DNA from: JALHNI01 sp031367405
GTDB taxonomy: Bacteria > Acidobacteriota > Terriglobia > Bryobacterales > Bryobacteraceae
Direction: 5' to 3'
DNA: 37,135 bases
Assembly (NCBI GenBank): GCA_031367405.1
Contig: JANLPT010000175.1
Coordinates: forward strand, 1-37,135
The notes under the pieces: generated by a model
Told to the model about the DNA's origin: nothing
The model's input: the letters and a program-made list of their open reading frames with translations, nothing else
The model's database searches: none
Translations under genes and position numbers: made by a program
Part shown: one piece after another, positions 16,344 to 24,872 of the stretch
Numbering within the stretch: position 1 is the stretch's first letter
Layout of the letters: the number at the start of each line of letters is the position of its first letter

Positions 16344-16655
16344 ATGTCTATTGGGCTCAAGACGCCGCAGGATGTACAAGATGAGTTGGCCGCCCGGTTC
16401 AAGGCGCGGCGCTTGGCCTTGAACCTGAGCCAGGAAGGGCTGGCCGCACGCGCCGGCGTAAGCTGGGGCTCGCTGAAGCGCTTCGAACGGACCGGTCTTA
16501 TCGGCCTCAACGCACTCCTTAAACTAGCCCTCGTCCTCGATTTTCTAGTTGATTTCGATCAGCTCGGTACCGGTGATCGACACAATCTGACGGGCAAATC
16601 CTTAGACTCGATTCTGGCAGAGCCCAAACGGCGCACCAAGGGCCAGATCAAATGA
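16344..16655 (+). CDS. hipB: HipB-like antitoxin, XRE-type DNA-binding protein
   Basis: A 103-residue protein with a helix-turn-helix of the XRE class: FKARRLALNLSQEGLAARAGVSWGSLKRFERTG. Its C-terminal tail (RRTKGQIK) is positively charged. It overlaps hipA by 4 nt (ATGA), the usual antitoxin-toxin arrangement, and should bind the HipA kinase and repress the operon. E. coli HipB is 88 residues, so this one is slightly longer. Start choice: ATG at 16344, 10 nt after TATAAT. A bona fide Shine-Dalgarno is not evident (only AGG immediately before the ATG). Confidence 0.87.
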   Translation: MSIGLKTPQDVQDELAARFKARRLALNLSQEGLAARAGVSWGSLKRFERTGLIGLNALLKLALVLDFLVDFDQLGTGDRHNLTGKSLDSILAEPKRRTKGQIK

Positions 16656-17872
16656 CTTACAGCCCCACCACCCTGCTGACCGTCTTTCTGGATCATGGGA
16701 AACGCCGCAAAGCCGGGCGATTGGCGATCCGCGACCGGCAGATGCTCTTCGAATACGACCCCGCTTTCCTCGACTCCGCCATCGAGATCTCCCCATTCCA
16801 ACTGCCCTTAAGGCCCGGGGTGTCCATCTGTCCCGACAACGTCTTCGATGGTCTCTTCGGCGTATTCAATGACAGCCTGCCCGATGGTTGGGGGCGCTTG
16901 TTGCTCGACCGTACCGTGGAGAAGCACGGAATCAACCGGCGCGAGTTGAACGCTCTCGATCGGCTCTCTTACGTCGGCCGGAATGGGATGGGGGCCTTGA
17001 GCTACGAGCCGGATCGCAGCGACCCGGCAACCGATGATGCGCCGCTCGCGCTGGACCACCTGGCCGGGGAGTCCGCGATCGTATTGGCGGGCGAAAGCGA
17101 CGAGGTCTTCGAGGACCTGCTACGGCTGAACGGATCGTCCGGCGGAGCACGGCCCAAGATCGTGGCGCAGGTGAGCGCCGATAAAACGAGCATCATTCAC
17201 GGCGCGCGCAAGTTAGAACCAGGGTTCGAACACTGGTTGATCAAATTCTCCTCGTCACAGGACCCGCCCGGCATCGGCGCAATTGAATACGCGTATAGTC
17301 TGATGGCCCGGGCGGCCGGCGTCGACATGACGGAAACGCACCTGTTCCGCACCAAAAAGCAAAGCTACTTCGGCACCCGGAGATTTGACCGCCGGCGCGA
17401 TGAGCGCATTCATATGCACAGCCTGGCAGGACTCCTCCATGCCGATCACCGCCATCCCAGCCTCGACTACGACACGGTGTTGCGCGCGGTGCTGGTCTTG
17501 ACGAAAAACGTCGTTGAAGTCGAAAAAGCCTATGCGCTGGCCTGTTTCAACGTATTGGCGCACAACCGTGATGACCACTCCAAGAACTTCTCGTTTCTCT
17601 TGAACGACCACCACGCCTGGGTCTTCTCGCCCGGCTATGATCTCACCTACTCCTACGGCCCGGCGGGGGAACACAGCACGATGGCGATGGGCGAAGGCCA
17701 GAACCCCGGAGCCCTCCAACTGCGGACTTTGGGTAAGAAACACGAGCTCCGCCTCGCTCCCGCCATTCTCGCCAGGGTACAAGATGCCGTATCGCGCTGG
17801 AAGGAATTTGCCAAAGAAGCGAACGTGAGGCCGAAATTGTCAAAGGAAATCGCCAACAAACTTAGCGTCTGA
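16652..17872 (+). CDS. hipA: HipA-like Ser/Thr kinase toxin
   Basis: A 406-residue HipA-family kinase. The N-terminal domain (1-100) carries FNDSLPDGWGRLLLDR. The glycine-rich loop GSSGGARPKI near residue 161 includes serines that may be autophosphorylated, as Ser150 is in E. coli HipA. The catalytic loop is AHNRDDHSKNFSFLL with the base Asp near 307, and the metal-binding Asp is in PGYDLTYS near 330. Length is near the E. coli toxin (440). E. coli HipA phosphorylates glutamyl-tRNA synthetase; some relatives hit other targets, so the target here is not known. It is coupled to hipB by a 4-nt overlap. A hairpin follows directly behind the stop. Confidence 0.9.
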   Translation: MTYSPTTLLTVFLDHGKRRKAGRLAIRDRQMLFEYDPAFLDSAIEISPFQLPLRPGVSICPDNVFDGLFGVFNDSLPDGWGRLLLDRTVEKHGINRRELNALDRLSYVGRNGMGALSYEPDRSDPATDDAPLALDHLAGESAIVLAGESDEVFEDLLRLNGSSGGARPKIVAQVSADKTSIIHGARKLEPGFEHWLIKFSSSQDPPGIGAIEYAYSLMARAAGVDMTETHLFRTKKQSYFGTRRFDRRRDERIHMHSLAGLLHADHRHPSLDYDTVLRAVLVLTKNVVEVEKAYALACFNVLAHNRDDHSKNFSFLLNDHHAWVFSPGYDLTYSYGPAGEHSTMAMGEGQNPGALQLRTLGKKHELRLAPAILARVQDAVSRWKEFAKEANVRPKLSKEIANKLSV

Positions 17873-17873
17873 C

Positions 17874-17898
17874 GCCGAGCGCTCGCGAAGCGCCCGGC
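17874..17898 (+). terminator. GC-rich hairpin right after hipA
   Basis: GCCG-A-GCGCT pairs with AGCGC-C-CGGC around a CGCGA loop, 9 bp with one A/C mismatch. It begins 2 nt past the hipA stop. No T-run follows, so it is a possible rho-independent or 3'-end stabilising stem, not a proven terminator. Confidence 0.45.
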
Positions 17899-18006
17899 AG
17901 TGGAAATCCTGGAAATCCCGTAGGCCCAGTTCGCTCGGAGTGCGCAACGTCCAAGATTTTGACAACTTTCTGATCTCTTTCTGAGGACTCCCGCCGCCCA
18001 TCGCCG

Positions 18007-18012
18007 TACACT
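18007..18012 (+). promoter_or_regulatory. -10-like box TACACT
   Basis: TACACT lies 6 nt before the ATG at 18019, in line with other TANNNT boxes close to starts in this window. A TTGACA at 17959-17964 is too far (42 nt) to be its -35. Confidence 0.35.
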
Positions 18013-18018
18013 CAACTC

Positions 18019-19074
18019 ATGCGAATCACCCCAACCGCCCTGCTCCTCCTGATCGCGCTCACGCTCTCTGCTGCCGACACTCCTCTCGCCGTAGTCCGCA
18101 CCTCAGGACAGTACGACGCCGACGGCACCGTCCTCTACAGCGTCTACGTCGCCACCGGCGCCGAGACCATCACCGAGGTGGCCATCGGGGAGACCGTGCC
18201 GCTGGGCACGCGTTTTATGGAGAGTGTCGACATCCCGGCGGGCGTTATTTTTGAGGGGGTTCGCGACAATTCCGTGGTCTGGAGGCTTAAGGAAATTGCC
18301 GCTGACCGCCTTGTCGGCCCTTTTACTTTTCGCGCTAAGCCCGATGGTGCCGGCCTCGTGATCGCCGAACCTTCGGCCGCCGTCTCCTACCTGGGGCCAG
18401 TAACCGGACTGATCGAATATCCCGGCAAGAACACGCCGCTCGTCGCCTTCGAGGCCACCGGCACAGTGACCTTCGATCAGCGCGGCACACTGAACGACAA
18501 AGGCGAAAACGTTCCGGTCCTCATCGGGAAAAGTGGCGTACTGTTCTTCGCCCCCGAAGGCGCGGTTCGGGCCCAGACCGCAGTGACCGTGGAGCGTCAG
18601 GCGATTGATGAGGAGCGGCTTCCCACAACCGGCGAGCCCCTTTGGTGGTGCGGCCTGCACAAGATCAGCATCAGTCCGCAGACCCCGGCCACGAAGCCCT
18701 TTTCCTTTGCCTTCCCCACTCGCCGTCAAATCACTCCCGGGCTCACGGTGAGCGTGGCCGGCAATGAAGATGGCAGTTGGGCGAAGTCCACTGCCACCGG
18801 CAACCGGCCGATCGGCTTCGGGGGTGGTGGCTTCGGAGGTGGCTTCGGCTGCCAGAGCGTTCCCTTCGGTTTCAATACCTGCGGGGGCCAGTTTGGCGGC
18901 TTTGGGGGCGGCTTTGGGCAGTTCGGCTTCGGCGTTCCCAGTGCCGATCGTCTCCTCTCCACCGTCACCAGCGCCCAGCTATCCACCGCTTTGGGCACCC
19001 CCGCCACCCCGATCTCGGCCATCCAGGATGGCACCAGCAACACCATCATCGCCATCCTCATTGGCCGGAGATAA
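18019..19074 (+). CDS. exported Gly/Phe-rich protein with a C-terminal DGTSNTI motif
   Basis: A 351-residue protein of unknown function. It has a signal peptide (MRITPTALLLLIALTLSAAD) and a beta-rich region (25-240) with repeated Val/Glu strands. A Gly/Phe-rich stretch follows (about 268-306: FGGGGFGGGFG, then FGGFGGGFGQFGFG) with two cysteines that may pair. The C-terminus is AIQDGTSNTIIAILIGRR. DGTSNTI is the hallmark near the end of many planctomycete DUF1559 prepilin-like proteins, but here it sits in a protein without a prepilin start, so I regard the link as suggestive only. It is probably secreted or surface bound. It is single, with hipA upstream and a decayed transposase downstream on the other strand. 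Confidence 0.8.
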   Translation: MRITPTALLLLIALTLSAADTPLAVVRTSGQYDADGTVLYSVYVATGAETITEVAIGETVPLGTRFMESVDIPAGVIFEGVRDNSVVWRLKEIAADRLVGPFTFRAKPDGAGLVIAEPSAAVSYLGPVTGLIEYPGKNTPLVAFEATGTVTFDQRGTLNDKGENVPVLIGKSGVLFFAPEGAVRAQTAVTVERQAIDEERLPTTGEPLWWCGLHKISISPQTPATKPFSFAFPTRRQITPGLTVSVAGNEDGSWAKSTATGNRPIGFGGGGFGGGFGCQSVPFGFNTCGGQFGGFGGGFGQFGFGVPSADRLLSTVTSAQLSTALGTPATPISAIQDGTSNTIIAILIGRR

Positions 19075-19305
19075 GCCGAGCTAATGAGCCTCCGGCGGCT
19101 GGATTGAAGGCCAATGGGGCCACTCCTGGTGGACTGGCCCCGAGTAGGGGTAAGCGTGGCGTGGCGAATTTGGACGCTGGGCGGGGATGGCGGCTGAAAG
19201 TGGAAGCAGGAGGATTGATGGAGAGGCAGAGCAGAGAATTTTCTCATTGAAGGATGCCTGAAGGGGCGAGGTAGGGGCAGACCGTCGCCCCGGAAGTCGA
19301 CCCGG

Positions 19306-19440
19306 CCCATCGCCGGTAGCCACATACTTGCCGATCAGCCGCGTCATCTGCGCCCGGCTGTGCCCACCAAAGCGCACCTCCTGGCTCGCTTCCCGTAACG
19401 CCCGGATCTGTTCCAGGCTCAACTTCTCGCCCGCTTGCAA
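19306..19440 (-). pseudogene. remnant of an integrase-type transposase
   Basis: The frame from a TTG at 19440 reads as the N-terminus of a transposase with an integrase core: QAGEKLSLEQIRALREASQE, followed almost at once by HSRAQMTRLIGKYVATG. In intact members, which I know only by general family pattern, a stretch of about 35-40 residues lies between these two parts. An internal deletion is therefore likely. The frame then loses family-like sequence (from about residue 45), with no catalytic DDE region. It lies upstream of nusA on the opposite strand. Confidence 0.55.
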
Positions 19441-19530
19441 TGCTGATGATCAATCCCCAGCTTGCGCCCTTTCTCTTCTCTCTTTCTCCAGGCTCAAGTT
19501 GTATGAGACAAGACTCAATCTACCCTCCTA

Positions 19531-19554
19531 TGTACACTGTCATGTATACTGTAA
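19531..19554. repeat. tandem 12-bp direct repeat
   Basis: TGTACACTGTCA is followed directly by TGTATACTGTAA (10 of 12 identical). It lies upstream of the transposase remnant (about 90 nt before its start) and includes a TATACT box on the plus strand. It could be the binding site or promoter of the old element. Confidence 0.5.
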
Positions 19555-19574
19555 AAAGAGCGATGCCCAGTGGA

Positions 19575-19596
19575 GTCGGCGCAAGCCGGCTTTTTT
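19575..19596 (+). terminator. intrinsic terminator
   Basis: GTCGGC-GCAA-GCCGGC (6 bp with one G-U, GNRA loop) is followed by six T residues on the plus strand. The nearest plus-strand gene end is 500 nt upstream, so it may end a short untranslated transcript or be part of the decayed mobile element. Confidence 0.6.
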
Positions 19597-19730
19597 ATTG
19601 GCTGCGCTCCAGATTCGAGCTGAGGATTAAGGATTCAGAAACCAGTTGATTATCCTGCAAAATCAACGACTTATCCCGACCATCGGGCGCATCGGACGCG
19701 TCCGGGCCTAGCGCCCTTCCTTCCGGCTCT

Positions 19731-19748
19731 ACCCCGTTGCAACGGGGT
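19731..19748. repeat. perfect 18-bp palindrome in the nusA leader
   Basis: ACCCCGTTGCAACGGGGT is self-complementary and would form a strong short hairpin (7-bp stem, loop of 4) 43 nt before the nusA ATG. It may be a site in nusA regulation (NusA is known to autoregulate in some bacteria), but I have no direct evidence. Confidence 0.45.
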
Positions 19749-19791
19749 TCTCCATCGAAAAGGCAACTTGTGAATTCGTGAGGGCAAACCT

Positions 19792-21369
19792 ATGGCCAGC
19801 ATTTATCAGTCAATCGAAATATTGAGCAAAGAGAAGGGCATCGACCGCCAGATCATCCTGGATGCGGTGAAGGATGCCATGGTGCTGGCGGCGAAGAAAC
19901 ACTTTAAAACCAACGAAGAATTGGAAGCCGAGTTTGACCAGAAGACCGGCGCGGTGCATATTTTTCTGCTGAAGAAGGTCGTCGAGACGGTGGAAGACAC
20001 GCTCAACGAAGTCACCCTGGAACAGGGCCTGAAACTCGACAAAAATGCGGCCGTCGGCACGGTGATTCGCATCGCCAAGCCCACCGAAGCGCTCGGGCGC
20101 ATTGCGGCGCAGATGGCCAAGCAGGTGATCCTGCAAAAAGTGCGCGAGGCAGAGCGCGAAAACGTCTATGTCGAGTTCGCCGATCGCGTCGGCGAGTTGG
20201 TGAACTGTGTCGTGAAGCGCATCGAGGGCCCTGACCTCGTCGTCGACATGGGTAAAACCGAAGCGCGCATTCCGAAGAAAGAACAGTCGCGCCTGGAAAG
20301 CTTTTCGGTAGGTGAGCGTATGCGCGCCGTGATCAAGGCCGTCGACAAGACGGGTAAGAATGCCGGCGTGCTAATTTCGCGGGCCGATGCCAGCCTGGTG
20401 CAGCGTCTGTTTGAGCAGGAAGTGCCGGAAATCTACGACGGGACGGTCGTCATCCGCGCCTGTGCGCGGGAAGCGGGCGAACGGACCAAGATTGCGGTGC
20501 AATCCCGTGATCGCGATGTGGACGCGGTGGGCGCTTGCGTGGGCATGAAGGGCATGCGCGTGCAATCGATTATTCGCGAGTTGCGCGGCGAGAAGATCGA
20601 CATTATCGAGTACACCGAAGAGCCGGTGTCGTTTGCGACCCACGCTTTGAGCCCGGCCAAAATCAGCCGGGTGAATCTGGTTGACGTCGAAAACAAGCAG
20701 ATGGAAGTGATCGTGGACGACACGCAGTTGTCGCTGGCGATTGGCAAGCGCGGGCAAAATGTCCGTTTGGCTGCAAAATTGCTCGGATGGAAGATCGACA
20801 TCAAGAGCGAGGAAGAAAAGCGGCAAGAAGCGGAAAGCGCGCTCAATGCCATTACGATTTCAGGCGCGCCCATTTCGGTGCTGCTGGATCATGGGCTCAC
20901 CGAGGGGCTCGTGGAGAAGTTGATGGCCAGTGGCGTGCCGACCGTGGAACGCCTGGGGTCAATGACGCCCGAAGAGTTGCTGGCCATTGAGGGCGTCGAT
21001 CAGGAAGGTCTCGAGAAGATCGGGATGGCTGTGAATGGCTATTATAGCCAGTACGATCAGGCACCGGAGCCCGAGCCAGAGCCAGAGTTACCGGGGCCGG
21101 ATGCCGAACTGGCCACTGAGCCAATTACTGAGCCGGTTACTGAGCCAGTGGCGGCGGAAGTAGTGTCAGATGCAGTGTCAGATGCAGTGCCAGAAACGGT
21201 AGTCGATGCCGTGCCGGATGCGGTGTCTCCCGTGGCGCATGATGTCACTGAGCAAGCACTTCCAACGGAGGCCGCAACTCAGGCCCATCCGGCGAAATTA
21301 GAAACGATTGAAGCGTTACAAGATGAATCTGCTACCATAAAAAACGCTGAAACAAAACCGATTAGCTAG
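19792..21369 (+). CDS. nusA: transcription termination/antitermination factor NusA
   Basis: A 525-residue protein. The N-terminal RNA-polymerase-binding domain (1-130: YQSIEILSKEKGIDRQIILD), S1 domain (about 135-200), KH1 (GACVGMKGMRVQSIIREL) and KH2 (LAIGKRGQNVRLAAKL) are complete. C-terminal of residue 345 lies one helix-hairpin-helix-like segment (LLDHGLTEGLVEKLMASG, then EELLAIEGVD). From about 420 a disordered tail follows, rich in Pro, Glu, Thr and Val with short tandem units (EPEPEPE, TEPxTEPVTEP, VSDAVSDAV). GAGGG lies 7 nt before the ATG. infB begins 79 nt downstream in the same direction. rimP, usually upstream of nusA, is absent from this site. Confidence 0.96.
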   Translation: MASIYQSIEILSKEKGIDRQIILDAVKDAMVLAAKKHFKTNEELEAEFDQKTGAVHIFLLKKVVETVEDTLNEVTLEQGLKLDKNAAVGTVIRIAKPTEALGRIAAQMAKQVILQKVREAERENVYVEFADRVGELVNCVVKRIEGPDLVVDMGKTEARIPKKEQSRLESFSVGERMRAVIKAVDKTGKNAGVLISRADASLVQRLFEQEVPEIYDGTVVIRACAREAGERTKIAVQSRDRDVDAVGACVGMKGMRVQSIIRELRGEKIDIIEYTEEPVSFATHALSPAKISRVNLVDVENKQMEVIVDDTQLSLAIGKRGQNVRLAAKLLGWKIDIKSEEEKRQEAESALNAITISGAPISVLLDHGLTEGLVEKLMASGVPTVERLGSMTPEELLAIEGVDQEGLEKIGMAVNGYYSQYDQAPEPEPEPELPGPDAELATEPITEPVTEPVAAEVVSDAVSDAVPETVVDAVPDAVSPVAHDVTEQALPTEAATQAHPAKLETIEALQDESATIKNAETKPIS

Positions 21370-21448
21370 ATTCGGGATTAGGGTGGCCGGCGTTGCCAGC
21401 GATGGCGAGAGGACAGTGAGAGCGGGTAAACAATAACCCCGCGTTGCT

Positions 21449-24400
21449 ATGAGTACGATTCGTATAAATGAACTCGCGCGCGAACTCGAGGTGCCCTCCC
21501 GCACCATCGTCGAGTCGTTGGGCGAGTTCGGCGTCGCCGATAAGAAGACTCACTCGAGCGCGATTGAACCCGATCTAGCGGGTAAAATTCGCGCCCATTT
21601 TGCTGAGGGATTGGACGCTCGCCGTGCGGCTGCCGGAGTCAACCCGGACGCTCCCTCCGCTCATACCCCTTCCGTTCACACCGAGCCGGAACTGCCCAAA
21701 GCCGAAGCTCTCTCTCCCAAACCCGAAGTCGCCAAACCCGAACCTCCCAAGCTGGAAACGCCAAAGCCCGATCCCGTGAAGCCCGAATCTGTCAAGCCTG
21801 AACCACCAAAGCTCGCGCCTCATCCCCCGGTCGCGCACAATCCAGTAGCCGCGCCTTCGATTCCGATACCGCCCATGCGATCGTCCATGCCGGTCCGGCC
21901 GCCGCTCGCGGGCGGCGCGCCTTCGATACCCATTCCGCGCATCATGCCGCCTCCTTCTGCGGCACCCTCCGCGCCGTTGTCCTCCGCCCCATTGCCATCG
22001 GCCCCAGCGGGCCAGGCTAGCCCGTCAAACGCTGCGCCAGTACCCCAGGCCCCGGCGCGCCAAGCTCTGGCACCCCAAGCTCCGGTGATGCCTCAGGCAC
22101 CCATTCCTCACGCACCGCGGGCGGCTGCCCCGTCTTTACCGGGCGCGCCGCAACGTTCACCCGGAATGGCCTCCGCCCCGCCGCAGATGCGGCCTCCCCT
22201 CGAACGCCCGCCCTTACCCCGGCCCCCCGAAAGGCCGCCGCAGGACCGTACCGGTGCCATTGGCCGCCCGGCCACTCCCGCAGGATCCAATCCGCAAACG
22301 ACCCGGCCGGCCCAGGGTCCCCGTGCCCCGCTGCCGCCCGAAACGCCTCGTCCTTCCGTCGCCACTCCGCAAATGGCTTCGCCCGGCGCTCCCCGTCCAT
22401 CGGCCAGCCCGGGTGCGCCGGCCATGCCGCGCCCCCCGATGCGGCAGAGCCAGCCCTATCGGCCGCCCACCGCGCCATCGATTCCTCGCCCACCCGTCAG
22501 TGGGCCTCCCGGACAAGTTCCGCCCGCTTCTTCGCAGCAGTCACAAGGGCCCTCGCTGGGGATGGCTCCGGCGTCGCCCCCCGCGCCGTTCACCGGTCCT
22601 TTTTCGCCTTCCGCCCCCAACCGGCCGCTGGCTGGACAGCCCGTCGCGCGTCCCGTGGTGCCACCGCGCCCTGACATTCTGGCGCGTTTGCAGCAACAGA
22701 ATCAGCCCAAGGCCGCGCCCGGCGCGCCCACTTACCGGCCCGCCATGCCCCAGCAGCCGCGCCCCTCGGCACCGGTGCCCGGTCAACCGATTTATCGTGG
22801 TCCGTTTCGTCCCGGCCAGTCGATGCCCATGCGCCCCGGCGGCCCCGGGCAGGGCATGGGCATGGGTATGGGTATGGGCCCCGGCGGGCCCGGCCAACCG
22901 CTCGGCCCCGGTGGACGCCCGATGCTGCGCCGTCCGCTGCATCCCACTTCGCCGCTGCGTCCGGAAACGGCCGTCGCCGCACCTACTGAGGCCGGCCGAC
23001 GCCACGCCACCAAGCCCACCACGCGCAAGCAACAGCAGAAGGAAGAGCAGGAAGGCCGTCTTCAATTCCGCGCCAAGCGGGAAGAAGCGATCGTCGCCAC
23101 CAACTCCGAAATCACCATTTCGGAAGGCATCACCGTCAAGGGCATGTCCGAAAAGCTGGGCGTCAAAACCGCACTGGTGATCCGCAAGCTGGTGGATATG
23201 AAGATCTTCGCCACCATCAACCAGCCGCTTGACCTGAAGGTCGCCGAGGACCTCGCTCTCGCGTTCAAGTCCACCGCCACTCGCATGAGCTACGAGGAAG
23301 AGGCGACTTTCAACGAAGAGATCGTCGAATCCACCGCCGACTTACAAACGCGGCCTCCGGTCGTCACCATCATGGGCCACGTGGATCACGGCAAAACGTC
23401 GCTACTCGACGCCATCCGTACCGCCAGTGTCGCCTCGCGCGAAGCCGGCGGCATCACCCAACACATTGGTGCCTATCAGGTGGAGCGAAACGGCCAGAAG
23501 ATCACCTTCATCGATACCCCCGGCCACGAAGCGTTCACCCGCATGCGCGCCCGCGGGGCCAAGGTCACCGATATCGTGGTTCTGGTGGTCGCGGCCGACG
23601 ACGGCGTCATGCCGCAAACCCTCGAAGCGATTGACCACGCCCGCGCGGCCAAAGTGCCGCTGATCGTGGCCATCAACAAGATCGACAAGCCGGATGCGAC
23701 TCCCGATCGCATCAAACAACAACTCAACGACCGCGGCTTGCTCGCTACCGATTGGGGCGGCGACGTCGAAATGATTCCCGTGTCCGCCAAGACGCATGTG
23801 GGCATTGACACCTTACTCGAAACCATTCTCCTGGTGGCCGAAATCGGCAATTTCAAGGCCAACCCGAACCGTTCGGCTCTGGCCACGGTGCTCGAAGCGC
23901 AGTTGGATCGCGGCCGCGGTCCGGTAGCCACCGTGCTGGTGCGCAATGGTACGCTCCGCGTGGGCGATTATTTTATCTGCGGCTCGGTGTTTGGCAAGGT
24001 CCGCGCGCTCAACGGCGATCGCGGCGAGCAGATCAAAGAGGCCGAGCCCTCCAAGCCCGTCGAAGTGCTCGGTTTGGAAGAGTTGCCCGATGTGGGCGAC
24101 GCCTTCCAAGTCGTCACCGATACCACCAAGGCCAAGCAAATCGTCATGTTCCGCGAATCCAAAGCGCGCGACATCGATATGGCCCGCCGCAAACGGCTGT
24201 CGCTCGAACAGTTCCATCGCCAGATGAAAGAAGGCGACGGCAAGGAACTCAACCTCATCATCAAAGCGGACGTGGGCGGCTCGGCCGAAGTGCTGGGCGA
24301 TACGCTCAGCAAGCTTTCGAACGAGCAGGTCGCCATCCGTGTCATCCTCACCGGCGTCGGAGCCATCACCGAGACGGACGTCCTGCTCGCTACGGCCTCC

Positions 24401-24859
24401 AACGGCATCATCATCGGTTTCAACGTGCGGCCCGAAAAGACCGCCAAGACCCTGGCCGACAAAGAGAAGATCGATATCCGCCTCCACTCGATCATTTACG
24501 AGGTAGTGGACGAGATCAAAAAGGCCATGACCGGCATGCTGGAGCCGATCATCCGCGAGACCTATCAAGGCAAAGTGGAAATCCGCGAAGTCTTCAAGAT
24601 TACGAAAGTGGGCCAAGTGGCCGGCAGCTTCGTGGTGGACGGCTTTGTCACCAGAAACAGCGAAGTCCGGGTGTTGCGCGACAATGTCGTGGTGCATACC
24701 GGTAAGATTGAATCGCTGAAACGCTTCAAAAACGATGTCGCCGAAGTGAAGCAGAACTTCGAGTGCGGTATCTCGCTCGCCAATTACAAAGACGTCAAGG
24801 CAGGCGACATTCTCGAGGCCTTCATTACCGAGAAGGTCGCCGCCGTTCTCTTCAGCTAA
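21449..24859 (+). CDS. infB: translation initiation factor IF-2
   Basis: An 1136-residue GTPase that places initiator tRNA on the ribosome. A first IF2_N domain (1-50: TIRINELARELEVPSRTIVE) is followed by a very long Pro/Ala-rich linker (about 70-530), including GMGMGMGMG near its end. A second IF2_N module lies at about 545-600 (GITVKGMSEKLGVKTALVIR). The G domain has G1 GHVDHGKT (near 642), G2 ITQHIGAY, G3 DTPGHEAF, G4 NKID and G5 SAK. Domains II-IV complete the protein, ending in the fMet-tRNA-binding C2 module. The catalytic histidine in G3 (DTPGH) is intact. It is cotranscribed with nusA by spacing. rbfA and truB are not downstream. Confidence 0.96.
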   Translation: MSTIRINELARELEVPSRTIVESLGEFGVADKKTHSSAIEPDLAGKIRAHFAEGLDARRAAAGVNPDAPSAHTPSVHTEPELPKAEALSPKPEVAKPEPPKLETPKPDPVKPESVKPEPPKLAPHPPVAHNPVAAPSIPIPPMRSSMPVRPPLAGGAPSIPIPRIMPPPSAAPSAPLSSAPLPSAPAGQASPSNAAPVPQAPARQALAPQAPVMPQAPIPHAPRAAAPSLPGAPQRSPGMASAPPQMRPPLERPPLPRPPERPPQDRTGAIGRPATPAGSNPQTTRPAQGPRAPLPPETPRPSVATPQMASPGAPRPSASPGAPAMPRPPMRQSQPYRPPTAPSIPRPPVSGPPGQVPPASSQQSQGPSLGMAPASPPAPFTGPFSPSAPNRPLAGQPVARPVVPPRPDILARLQQQNQPKAAPGAPTYRPAMPQQPRPSAPVPGQPIYRGPFRPGQSMPMRPGGPGQGMGMGMGMGPGGPGQPLGPGGRPMLRRPLHPTSPLRPETAVAAPTEAGRRHATKPTTRKQQQKEEQEGRLQFRAKREEAIVATNSEITISEGITVKGMSEKLGVKTALVIRKLVDMKIFATINQPLDLKVAEDLALAFKSTATRMSYEEEATFNEEIVESTADLQTRPPVVTIMGHVDHGKTSLLDAIRTASVASREAGGITQHIGAYQVERNGQKITFIDTPGHEAFTRMRARGAKVTDIVVLVVAADDGVMPQTLEAIDHARAAKVPLIVAINKIDKPDATPDRIKQQLNDRGLLATDWGGDVEMIPVSAKTHVGIDTLLETILLVAEIGNFKANPNRSALATVLEAQLDRGRGPVATVLVRNGTLRVGDYFICGSVFGKVRALNGDRGEQIKEAEPSKPVEVLGLEELPDVGDAFQVVTDTTKAKQIVMFRESKARDIDMARRKRLSLEQFHRQMKEGDGKELNLIIKADVGGSAEVLGDTLSKLSNEQVAIRVILTGVGAITETDVLLATASNGIIIGFNVRPEKTAKTLADKEKIDIRLHSIIYEVVDEIKKAMTGMLEPIIRETYQGKVEIREVFKITKVGQVAGSFVVDGFVTRNSEVRVLRDNVVVHTGKIESLKRFKNDVAEVKQNFECGISLANYKDVKAGDILEAFITEKVAAVLFS

Positions 24860-24872
24860 GTAGCTTGAACGA

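Noticed and set aside
17901..17920. Tandem TGGAAATCC after hipA
   Set aside because: Only two short units with no structure; likely chance or local slippage.
22850..22880. Tandem GGGCATGGGTATG-like units as a possible CRISPR or VNTR
   Set aside because: They lie in frame inside infB and simply encode a Gly-Met run; there are no spacers.
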